Shown one piece after another: positions 58,301-64,000 of a stretch of 64,000 nucleotides of DNA (its first letter is position 1; the number at the start of each line of letters is the position of its first letter). Position numbers and translations under genes: made by a program. The stretch lies in contig NC_079888.1 in NCBI RefSeq assembly GCF_029227915.1, positions 18,826,001 to 18,890,000 on the forward strand, read 5' to 3'. The notes beneath the pieces are model-generated. The model saw only the letters and a list, made by a program, of their open reading frames with translations. It was not told the DNA's origin and did not search any database. Source of the DNA: Hydractinia symbiolongicarpus (lineage: Eukaryota > Cnidaria > Hydrozoa > Anthoathecata > Hydractiniidae).

Positions 58301-60605
58301 CAACAGGAGTAAACTTTTTCTTATGCACAAAACAGAAAAATGGCATGTAAAGAAACACGCGTTTAGAAACTAAAATAAAACAACCTTCAAAATAAATAAG
58401 TCTAAACAACAACTCCACGTATCAAAACAAACCAAGAAAAAACATGAATTCGTACTCTTCTATAGCCCCAAACCATAAGCTGTAAAACCAAAAACTATAC
58501 TTATGTCTAAACCACGTGCTGGCACACAAGAAACAAAAAAAAAGAAACTTCAATCAAATCCGTAAATATCTTTGCAATCAAGCAAAAATATCGATTTCGT
58601 AACGTCAAAGATGGCTGTCTAAAAACGTTCTTAAATGTCAATTAAATTATTAAGCAGTTCAAAAAAAAAGGTCAGTCAAGTCAAGTAGCGAATGAGCTTA
58701 CTGAACTATTTTCGTTTCATACGTGTCTTTCGTTCAAATTTCGTTGATCCAATCTTGATCAATGTCTTTGCTCAACAGCAATAGCATCCAATTTTCTTTA
58801 ATTATATAAATCAATCTTTGTGTCCCTCATCGGGCGCCATTTAAAAACCAGAAAAAAGAGAAATAACTCTGTCTGTTTTTATTAAATTCTTCGCGGGTCT
58901 AACCACGCTGTTTCAGAGTTTACAACGTTTTTACATTAACGCATGCGCCGTAAAATAAACCAATCAAAATACAACGTATTGTCTAACATAATAAAAGAAA
59001 CTATACAGAAAAGCTATTATACAGAAAAGCTATTTTCTTCAGCTAAAATGAAAATTTGGCAGGTAAACTTTTCAATTTTGGTAGGAAAAAATTTTCGTGA
59101 ATTTAGGCGAATTTTCACTCAATCACACAAATATGCAAAAATTTCTTTCTGCCAAAATTTTTTCTTTTAAGGTAGCGGTATGGTGAATAATTACTTTTTT
59201 TACATTTTTTTTAAGGAACATTTTACTATTAAATCTGCTCTTTCCAATGAACTAATCTTTATTCCAAAATGTTTCCTGAAAATTGAAGGACTTAGCGTTA
59301 CAAAATGTTCCACTCCATATGTCTTTGTTCTGGCGATCAAATATTTCTGTGCACGAAGTGCGTTATGACTCACGTTTACTAAAAAAATCTGACCTTCAGC
59401 ATTGAGAACTTTCTGTTTACGCAATATTTATGCATGAGGTGTAAGATATAAGCAAGACAAATAGCACTGGAAAAATTTAAATAAAAGTTGAATAGAATCA
59501 TTTTCTCGATTATTACATTTCCTGTTTTTGAACATTTTTATCCATATTTCACCTTTAAACCCCCTGACGTGAGAAAAAACATCATCATATCAGAAACAAA
59601 TGCTTTGAGAATTATTAATTTTGTTTTATTATGACGGGGGCATTCTTATGCACAAAAAATGTTGAATAAGTTCACTTTAAATAACTAATGAATAATTAAA
59701 TATTCTCCTTTCAATTTCTTGTAAACAATCACAGGTCGAAAGAAAAAACTTTGTTAACGAATATCTCAGAATAATTTTTTCGTAAAATTTTCGGTTGCCT
59801 ACTCTTCTTAAAAGGGATCTGTCTCAAAAATACATTAGATGACGTCATGAAACTTCCGTTTTCGGCTTCACGAGTGTTTGATCTCTAATCTCATTTTAAT
59901 TTTTGGTCAGCGGATTTGGATGCAAAAGTGATTGAAAGAAAAAGGAAAAAAAGGCTTTATACAGAAGAGGTGTAATTTACCATACCGCTACCTTAAGGTA
60001 ACTTACTGAATTTCTCTTTTTATCCCTTTGACAAGGTCAAGTTTATCTTTGAATACTTCTCGAAAGTATTTCATCACTTCTTCTTCACTCCAACTTTTAT
60101 CAATTTCCATCTCACTCCTAACAAAACCATTTTTCATCAACATGGCCTTCCTTTGGTGATTCACAATATTTTCCTCTCTGGAGGAAGGTAAGAGGACAAC
60201 ATCCTTAGTTCGATACACCGAAACTAATTTTTTTGCTTTTTTCGAAGAGGATGTTGCTGCTGCTGCACCCCTTTGACTTCTTTTATTGTGGTTTCTGTGG
60301 TGAGATTTTCCTTTCTGGAAAATTGGTCTTCTGCTTTGTCGTAGAGGATCAAAAGAAATACCACTGTCAGAAGAATTACCAATACCACCTGGGGGTGCTA
60401 TGATATTGCTATTGGTGGTAGTTGTTGTGGTGGTGCTGCTGAAGGAAGAAGTGGAAGATATTCTCCTCCTGTTGTATATAGCACTGAATTCTTCATTGGG
60501 AGTCGAAAAAGATCTTTTATTTGTTCTTGAAGGAAGTCTTGGTGACGCATTCGGTGAAAGAATTGGAGCAATCGCTCTTTGTTGTTTATCGTTTAGGTCA
60601 GCCAT
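52269..60605 (-). CDS. two-exon gene ending in a HECT E3 ligase C-lobe
   Basis: Exon 1 is 60605-60007 (MADLNDKQQRAI ... ; Ser/Thr-rich disordered N-half, then DVVLLPSSREENIVNHQRKA and SWSEEEVMKYFREVF), ending at GTAAGT. Exon 2 is 52614-52269, and the phases join (CA + C), giving 314 aa. Exon 2 contains FVPSSIFNAIDVIDCLDIV, LKAFLIFCTGSKFVPRN and AHTCMCTLTIP, where the Cys of HTC matches the thioester Cys of HECT ligases. The bilobal HECT N-lobe that binds E2 is not evident, so catalysis by itself is doubtful. The intron holds an 822-bp MITE and a complete BEL retrotransposon that abuts exon 2. The gene converges with the integrase pseudogene and overlaps its 3' end by 71 bp. Confidence 0.65.
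52614..52618. other. target-site duplication of BEL element, left copy (GCTAA)
   Basis: GCTAA here and at 59042-59046 flank the LTRs; five bases is usual for BEL/Pao. On the minus strand it reads TTAGC and includes the AG acceptor of the HECT exon. Confidence 0.85.
52619..52820 (-). repeat. BEL 3' LTR
   Basis: Reads TGAAGAAAATAGC...GGTTTTTAAA on the minus strand. It contains a duplicated AACAGAAAAGC-like block (TATACAGAAAAGCTATT twice) and appears identical to 58840-59041. Confidence 0.95.
52821..52832 (-). other. polypurine tract (GGGGGGAGGA)
   Basis: Read on the minus strand, this purine run directly precedes the 3' LTR and would prime plus-strand DNA synthesis. Confidence 0.85.
52845..58214 (-). 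CDS. BEL/Pao gag-pol polyprotein, 1789 aa
   Basis: One open frame. The first ATG gives 1789 aa; Met13 (MSDLQKK) is an alternative start. Order: coiled-coil gag N-terminus; DUF1759-type gag (about 130-290; LPKFELPIFKGDPLCWQGFW); zinc knuckles (CLYCNGNDHLASRC, CFVCLATGHLGKNC, CRKCKHRHHISIC); aspartic protease (LFDSGSQRSYLSQDL); RT with VVFDASSKANGPSLN and the catalytic LYVDDTTTG; RNase H-like segment (GWTDSQVALCWIRG); integrase zinc region (LRRCVICRRFQG) and core with Asp (GLDYAGPL), Asp (IVSDNFKTF) and Glu (GGFYERLVRSVK); then a C-terminal DUF5641-like segment (LNDIVLIKDD). No stop or shift is seen, so the product is probably functional. The single-ORF form is normal for this family. Confidence 0.95.
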   Translation of the reverse strand: MFGYTSILKLLKMSDLQKKINQRKAIRIQTSSVIKRIEKQLSDENATHVKLLGLQNNLVNKIEQLNMLNDEVLALLKPEEVEQDVLESMEYTDPTHELLAAVTLKLQSLSLSPPSEVDHHGPDSVRSVSSRCRLPKFELPIFKGDPLCWQGFWDQFSASIHDNEEISDIDRFNYLKRYVEGQASETISGLSLSSTNYKEAIKILTERYGNPQVLISAHMDCLIRLNKVTNKSDIVSLRKLYNGIENCTRNLSALKLDISAYGSLLIPLLKEKLPDDLNMIIARKFGSDIWTLERLMIFFNDELTAYENCKPVVKPSAEGKMKRNDEFFTSSCLHRQNFLLNKSKSCLYCNGNDHLASRCRSVTEVVTRKELLRKQGRCFVCLATGHLGKNCPSNYSCRKCKHRHHISICSSDGSQAGAHHNNFVSSYSGVLMQTASADVSDTSGNAKKHTRILFDSGSQRSYLSQDLCKTLKLKPLRKEKVIVKTFGSDDSRVQDLQVYQVKIKHKNCHGFCFVEAYCVPNVCSPLTHQYLEFVKASYPHVEGLELADRNVNCRDLNVNLLIGLDFYYSFFTGKMKKGSGGPVALETTLGWVLSGKYESEEQKQHCLQTQHVMKVEVEKKNELLRNELKKFWQVESVGGQEISVINDFENHIYHDGSRYVTRLPFKPDHDPLPDNYFVSERRLRSTAKKLHALGIYDDYDNIFKQYVQEGIIEKVGRNELIRESGNVHYLPHRAVVREDKQTTKIRVVFDASSKANGPSLNDCLYSGPNLLCKIFDVLFRFRLNKIAIIADIRQAFLNISIDQPHCDFLRFLWFEENKVVIYRFLRVVFGLTSSPFLLNGTIRQHLNKFLDMYSEIVKKLGEDLYVDDTTTGCNSVEEGKKFQEVAVDVMSKAGFELRKWFTNNNELQVFFDRRKGCDKTIGDDMTFAKSQVNGINKDYSHKVLGLTWDKHTDCFLFDFNEFIRKSKACSFTKRNVLSLSASMYDPLGIISPITAQIKTFFQSLCVDKSDWDEVISGGIEARWIDLLEKIEFLSVVRVPRFSFVDWTEVVSAELHGFCDSSLSLYCALVYVRIVTKVGIKVFFWTSKTRVSPLKTLSIPRLELLGCLLLSTLIEDVTRAIAGRIKIDRIVGWTDSQVALCWIRGKERTWKSWIENRVVKIRKIVSPDMWFHVAGVENPADPPTRSIDDFVSLFNGIWFNGPSFLLNDNIHYDVTTDFSKTEVEKELKASTDIQNVLTVTEQNAVDLNEIVDFSRYGSLNKLIHVVAYVIRFKNNLIAKIRKNEESNNDENLNVDEVTKSLDHIVRAEQQAMTKNSNFNKTKSNLNVYQDTEGFFRLKSRFGESKLTDDQKHPLLLREGSHVTMLIVRNAHEEVLHFGVESTLAKIRERFWILRGRKTVRNVLRRCVICRRFQGRTMTSPESPDLPVFRVDHLTQAFATTGLDYAGPLFVRIHGHSCSKVYILLFTCASSRAIHLELTPDMKSPAFIRGFKRFVSRRGKPNEIVSDNFKTFKSSEVKAYMLKMRIGQRFILPASPWWGGFYERLVRSVKTSLKKILRKSFLTFEELQTVLCEVESVINSRPLCYASDEDVGAVITPNHLIFGRSLNHATTNNQPITVLDVTECTRRVLRLRTVLEHFWKRFSITYLNELRQRHLYERKKTADAELRLNDIVLIKDDTPTPRSQWKIGKIEKLIVRKDGRTRGAKLKVNSTSGRSTYVHRPVQKLIPFEVIEEEVKATEAEDNQLYPMVIDEQSSGSSGGACDEHRVESRVRRRAAIEGQNFRRFKDKYSN
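58822..58839 (-). promoter_or_regulatory. primer-binding site, tRNA-Lys type
   Basis: On the minus strand, immediately after the 5' LTR: TGGCGCCCGATGAGGGAC. This complements the 3' end of tRNA-Lys at about 16 of 18 positions (recalled consensus). Confidence 0.8.
58840..59041 (-). repeat. BEL 5' LTR
   Basis: It matches the 3' LTR with no difference seen over 202 bp. The LTR should hold the promoter; no TATA box is obvious. Confidence 0.95.
59171..59992. mobile_element. MITE, 822 bp, TTAA target, GGTAGCGGTATGGT termini
   Basis: Ends are GGTAGCGGTATGGTGAAT and its inverse ATTTACCATACCGCTACC, each bordered by TTAA (59167-59170 and 59993-59996). TTAA duplication is the mark of piggyBac and some Kolobok elements. 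No transposase frame remains inside. It lies in the HECT gene intron, starting 14 bp beyond the exon 1 donor side. Confidence 0.85.
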
Positions 60606-60779
60606 TTTTGTTTACCATGCGAGCGCTTCACCATTGAGTTACTCATTATCAGGACCCAGGTCCCCGCGACCGATTTGGAAAAATTGAACTAGTTTTCGCG
60701 CACTATACGACGGACAACAACATATTGATACCGTGCAAGAATTTAAACCCATTATATGAAATGCATATACTTAACTTCA

Positions 60780-61085
60780 TCACATGAAAGTTGGTCGTTT
60801 ACGTAAAAAGCTTTTATTGATAAAATGTTGATAAATGTTGGTCGTATATAAACAAATGCTGAACATGTGTAAGAAAATGTTGTATACGAAAAAAGTTGAA
60901 CATGTATACAAAATGTTGAACATACATACGAAAAAGTTGAACATGTATACAAAATGTTGAACATATATACGAAAAAGTTGAACATGTATACAAAATGTTG
61001 AACATATATAAGAAAAAGTTGAACATGTATACAAAATGTTGAACATAAACACGGAAATGTTGAACATATATTTGAAAATGTTGAC
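60780..61085 (-). repeat. right subterminal minisatellite, 41-bp unit
   Basis: GTTGAACATGTATACAAAAT (20 bp) alternates with GTTGAACATATATACGAAAAA-like 21-bp units, about four full 41-bp units with frayed ends. Because 41 is not a multiple of three, all three minus-strand frames stay open by repetition. Confidence 0.9.
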
Positions 61086-61099
61086 CTATACATAATATT

Positions 61100-61125
61100 G
61101 GACTTTTGTCCGCTTTGGCGGGGGA
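61100..61125 (-). repeat. right terminal inverted repeat
   Basis: GGACTTTTGTCCGCTTTGGC then GGGGGA is the inverse of the left end at 50397. GGACTTTTGTCC within it is itself a small palindrome. Confidence 0.75.
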
Positions 61126-62175
61126 TACAATGAACAATACTTTATTTTAAAGTTTATATGCTATTGAAAGTTAAAGCTCGTGCAGTGTAGCATAGCATTC
61201 CCTTTAATAATTACGTCATTTTCTTCTGTACAATTTTGTAAGCACGTAGACTAAAGCTATATTCAGCAGAACTAATTCATGAATTTTAATTTAAAGAGGA
61301 ATTGCCGAAGCTGAATATTTTTGGTGAAAGATAATGTATTATATAGCTATAAAATCGTGTGAAAGTGTGTTATAAAAGAAAAAATATGAATATGTAGTCT
61401 GAAAATAACCTTTCGTAACTGATTATGTATAAAAAAAAATTGCTACCACCTTAAAAGATATTTTCAAAGTTGTTTTGCATAAAAAAGAGAAAATAGATAA
61501 ATTTTCAGCCTTGGCTGTTGTTTCTATTTTGTTTTTATTGCTCATCAATTTTCAGGTTTATTATTTTTCTTTTAAAATTGTTCCTATGGAGAAATGAAGT
61601 TTATGTAAGTGTAGTTAGCTATGATTTACGGTTACAATAATAATCAAAAATTGAATTTTAAAATTTCAGAATATTCAATGATTTTGTTCCCCCATATTAC
61701 TCAGTCCTCTTTAAAGTTCAGCACTTTTTCAGATTATTGCTAATGGCAGAAATTTTTTAAACCGAGGGGCTTCTTGTTGATATTTATTTCTTTTTTAATT
61801 TTACGTGTGCCTACTGTTCTTGGCGAAAAGGTAAATATTACGTCACACTGCAACTTATCTATAAGGAGTCATACAAATAGACATTTTTATATGCAAAATG
61901 TTTCATGTGAAAATACACTTAAAATATATACGTAAGAAAATACCAAATCTCGGTCATAATATATACCTTAAGGAAAAAAATTATTTGCGGAACTTTCCCC
62001 ACAAAAATAGCAGCGTACAACAATAAATAATAACAACAATAAAAAAATGAAAAACTCTGTGATATGTAGCTAGCTAGCTATATTTTCGCCAAACGCACGT
62101 TCGCAAATAAGTTCCCTTAATAAAGATATACATATACAAATGTTTCTGTCATTCTGAAGAATTAGCTGTTGTTTT
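61126..62175. other. AT-rich, no gene recognised
   Basis: Only short frames and poly-A/T runs are seen, with TAGCTAGCTAGCTA near 62071. Confidence 0.5.
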
Positions 62176-62179
62176 TTAT

Positions 62180-63264
62180 GGTACTTCTGTCTGTGGTAGT
62201 AACACTAATGTTTCTTCACAATAATCACAGTAATATCTTTCTAAAGGTGTTGACGAGTGAAAAGAACTCTTATGCTTCTAGAGATATCGAACTTGTTTGA
62301 ATCGTATCTGAACACCATTGACAAAACACAGTTCGCAAAAATGTATTTTTCCTGTGTACTTTATACATGAATTGTTCTTTATATGGCGTATTAAGTTGGA
62401 TCGGAGTGTAAAAGTTGTGCTACATTTCTCACACTGGTAGGATGATTTCCGAAAAAAATCCACAACAATTTCCTCTCCTGTTTCCTCTCGACTAAGCTTG
62501 CGGCATGTATCTTCTTTTTGTGTTTTGTTAAAGCATATCGAGTGCTGTATTGCTTGCTACAAATTGCACATTCTCGTGAGAAGAGGGTGCCGATAAGCCA
62601 CAAACTTCTAAATATATAAGGGCGAGTTCGGGCGACTTTTCGAATTAAATTGACGGTTGTCCGCCGAAACCGCCCGCACTTTCCCGAACTCGCCCGGAAC
62701 ATTCCCGAAATGCAAACCCTTGTAACATAAACATGACGGACGACAGTTGAAAGAACGCGCTTGAATAGAAAGGAGGTAATAAAGTTTATATATAAGTTAT
62801 TTATCAAGTAAATCTTATCAAAAACCATAAAAAACAGTTCTTCTAAGAACTCAGCTACCATATAGTTAGTTCATTTTAATTTTTATACTTTTTTAAATAA
62901 TTCTTTGAGGGTCATTTATGGTGAATCTTTTTTTTTGGGGGGGGGCATTGTTCGGGACTATGCGGGTTTTTTCGGGCAAATACCTGATTTTTTTTTTAAA
63001 ACGCCGAACTCGCCCGAAAACGCCCGCACTTTTTACGGCGTATGCGGCTTATCGGCACCCTCGTCTCGTGAGAGAACTTAACATGTTCATAAAGCTCATA
63101 TTGTCCTCTGTAACATTTTTTGCAAGTCTGGCAAACAGCAGATTTGTTTTTCGTTCTGTTATATTCTTCACGGTGATTTTGAACGTGAAGACGCATTCCC
63201 TTTGAAAAAACTTCTATTTTACAAACGTGACACAAACTCGTGTTTTCAAATGGGTTATCTGCCA
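62180..63264 (-). pseudogene. C2H2 zinc-finger gene interrupted by a hAT MITE
   Basis: The ATG at 63264 starts MADNPFENTSLCHVCKIEVF, a C-x2-C ... H-x4-H finger (HVQNH), then a second (VCQTCKKCYRGQYELYEHVK ending FSH). The MITE cuts in right after this. Beyond it (minus strand) come RECAICSKQYSTRYALTKHK, then in another frame YQCEKCSTTFTLRSNLIRHI, HFCELC and, after a stop, YYCDYCEETL. So at least four to six fingers existed, probably a DNA- or RNA-binding protein. Removing the MITE and one target copy leaves the flanks out of frame by one base, so other damage or an intron exists. Confidence 0.6.
62581..63064. mobile_element. hAT-type MITE, 484 bp, 8-bp target duplication
   Basis: Termini AAGAGGGTGCCGATAAGCC and, inverted, ACGAGGGTGCCGATAAGCC. 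CTCGTGAG is duplicated at 62573-62580 and 63065-63072, the 8-bp size of hAT elements. The interior is rich in CGCCCG/CGGGCG inverted phrases and codes for nothing. Confidence 0.85.
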
Positions 63265-63678
63265 TATTGGTTAGAACCTTTTTTGGCAGAGTAATAAAGT
63301 ACGGGGAAGAGTCATCATTTCTTATCAATTAAATAAATAAGAAAATAAGTGCAGGCGGGCCAATCAAATTGTTTAATTTTGCGCAGCATAAAGGCTTTGA
63401 GCCAATCATAGTTGAGAAAGAAATGCACAGCTTGTCAAAAGAAAGTTTTGTTTTTATTTGGAGGTTACTTTGCATAGTTTCTTTTTTATATAATTATCAA
63501 GCTAGCTAGCTACCTTAAATGAAGTTTTTATGTCAGTTCGAACCTTGTCAATAGGAATCGCCCTCGTATACGAGACTGCTTCGCCATACATGGGATAAAC
63601 ATGCTTATTACCAAACTTCAAGTATCGATGCAAAATATCTGATTGTCTACGAACATAAACAAATTATTAATCTTTCAG
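63265..63678. other. no gene seen between two divergent units
   Basis: This is the shared upstream space of the minus zinc-finger pseudogene and the plus exon at 63679. It ends in the acceptor TCTTTCAG. A bidirectional promoter is possible but unsupported. Confidence 0.35.
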
Positions 63679-63988
63679 ACGACATTTAAAATCCCACCAT
63701 AGGTGGTTTTTTGACGTTCATCTTAGGGAAAGAAAAGAAGCAGATCAATCCAGTATCGATATTGACGAAAATGACGAGAATTTAACCACTCCTGCAGAAA
63801 TTGAAGAGGGTAATTATTCTCAAGACTATATTAACCACACAGATATCATTTCCAATTTATTAATGGAACTAAAAGTAAGTTATAATGGTTCTAACGATTG
63901 CACTAGCTTTATTTCAGAAAAATTGAAAAGATTGTTAAATTTGGAGAGAAAAAAACTTAGCAGTCCTTGTAAAATCTTACCTGAGTAA
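63679..63988 (+). CDS. candidate terminal exon, zinc-finger-like start, acidic
   Basis: After acceptor TTTCAG (63678) the frame reads RHLKSHHRWFFDVHLRERKE, where HLKSHH could be the His end of a C2H2 finger. An acidic stretch (SSIDIDENDENLTTPAEIEE) follows, then a helix, and TAA at 63986-63988. A possible 43-nt intron (GTAAGT at 63874 to TTTCAG at about 63916) lies inside, but reading through is also open. The preceding exon is not identified. Family unknown. Confidence 0.4.
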
Positions 63989-64000
63989 TATTGATATTAA

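Larger units (their letters stand above)
52619..59041 (-). mobile_element. complete BEL/Pao LTR retrotransposon, 6423 bp
   Basis: Two 202-bp LTRs that I cannot distinguish by eye, GCTAA target duplications, a primer-binding site, a polypurine tract and one uninterrupted gag-pol frame are all present. With no LTR divergence seen, insertion was recent. No envelope gene is present. It may be capable of transposition; that is inferred from completeness only. Confidence 0.95.
50397..61125. mobile_element. DNA transposon with integrase-type transposase and HECT gene, nested insertions
   Basis: Terminal repeats: TCCCCGCCAAAGTGGACAAA at 50397 and, inverted, TCCCCCGCCAAAGCGGACAA ending at 61125. Both continue AAAGTC, and a TA dinucleotide flanks each side (possible 2-bp target duplication, weak). 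Both ends carry subterminal TTCAAC-type minisatellites. Inside, an integrase-core pseudogene (plus) and a HECT C-lobe gene (minus) converge with their 3' ends overlapping. Subtracting the BEL element with its TSD (6428 bp) and the TTAA MITE (826 bp) leaves about 3.5 kb. Class membership (IS3EU/Ginger-like or other) is undecided; treating it as one element is my inference. Confidence 0.65.

Noticed and set aside
60752-61137. Three overlapping frames with MFNILYTCSTF-type repeats
   Set aside because: The 41-bp DNA repeat keeps all three frames open. No codon bias or start context supports a protein.

Overview
The window reads as an AT-rich, intron-rich, transposon-laden animal chromosome. Penelope-like, BEL/Pao, Polinton, hAT, piggyBac-type, PIF/ISL2EU-type and LINE remnants sit together with short GT-AG introns. 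This mix fits a cnidarian, perhaps a hydrozoan, but that is inferred from general style, not from a diagnostic marker gene. There is no operon structure, no rRNA and no CRISPR array.

Layout. 1-10 kb is non-coding sequence with a ~220-bp satellite (3.1-3.8 kb), a LINE RT scrap (5.8 kb), a broken Penelope-like element (6.7-8.0 kb, minus), a tRNA-like SINE head (8.4 kb) and a ~290-bp tandem duplication. 10.1-20.7 kb holds the main host-type gene: 20 exons on the plus strand whose phases all join, predicting about 1408 aa. Its order is FHA-like domain, basic/coiled segment, two zinc-finger-like units, tyrosine-recombinase-like core, KMT5A/SET8-like SET domain, acidic linker, unknown C-terminal domain. 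I know of no named gene with this architecture. Two repeats sit in its introns.

21.9-24.5 kb is a broken reverse-transcriptase element with an exact 159-bp tandem duplication. 26-29 kb has a (TAA)n run of about 275 bp, a GC-rich repeat and a LINE remnant. 29.6-36.2 kb is bounded by two ~415-bp inverted copies of one repeat and holds a PHD-like scrap, a DDE transposase pseudogene, an ORF1-like coiled coil and the last exon of a ubiquitin-specific protease. 36.7-40.1 kb is a CR1/L2-like LINE with a 2A-like motif. 41.1-43.6 kb is Polinton debris (DNA polymerase B end plus small structural-type ORFs). 44.5-46.2 kb has decayed tandem exons and a second tyrosine-recombinase fragment. 48-50 kb has low-complexity sequence, a cluster of small hairpins and a 20-bp minisatellite.

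50.4-61.1 kb is the second highlight. It is a nested structure that I interpret as one DNA transposon with matching terminal inverted repeats and subterminal minisatellites. It carries a decayed integrase-type transposase (plus) convergent with a two-exon gene whose C-terminus is a HECT E3 ligase C-lobe (minus). A complete 6.4-kb BEL/Pao retrotransposon with indistinguishable LTRs has landed exactly on the 3' splice site of the HECT exon, and an 822-bp TTAA-flanked MITE lies in the same intron. Without these insertions the host transposon would be about 3.5 kb.

62-64 kb holds a decayed C2H2 zinc-finger gene split by a hAT-type MITE, and a plus-strand exon near the window end. Most genes here are mobile-element genes. 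The exceptions are the 10-21 kb gene and possibly the exons at 45 kb and 63.7 kb.
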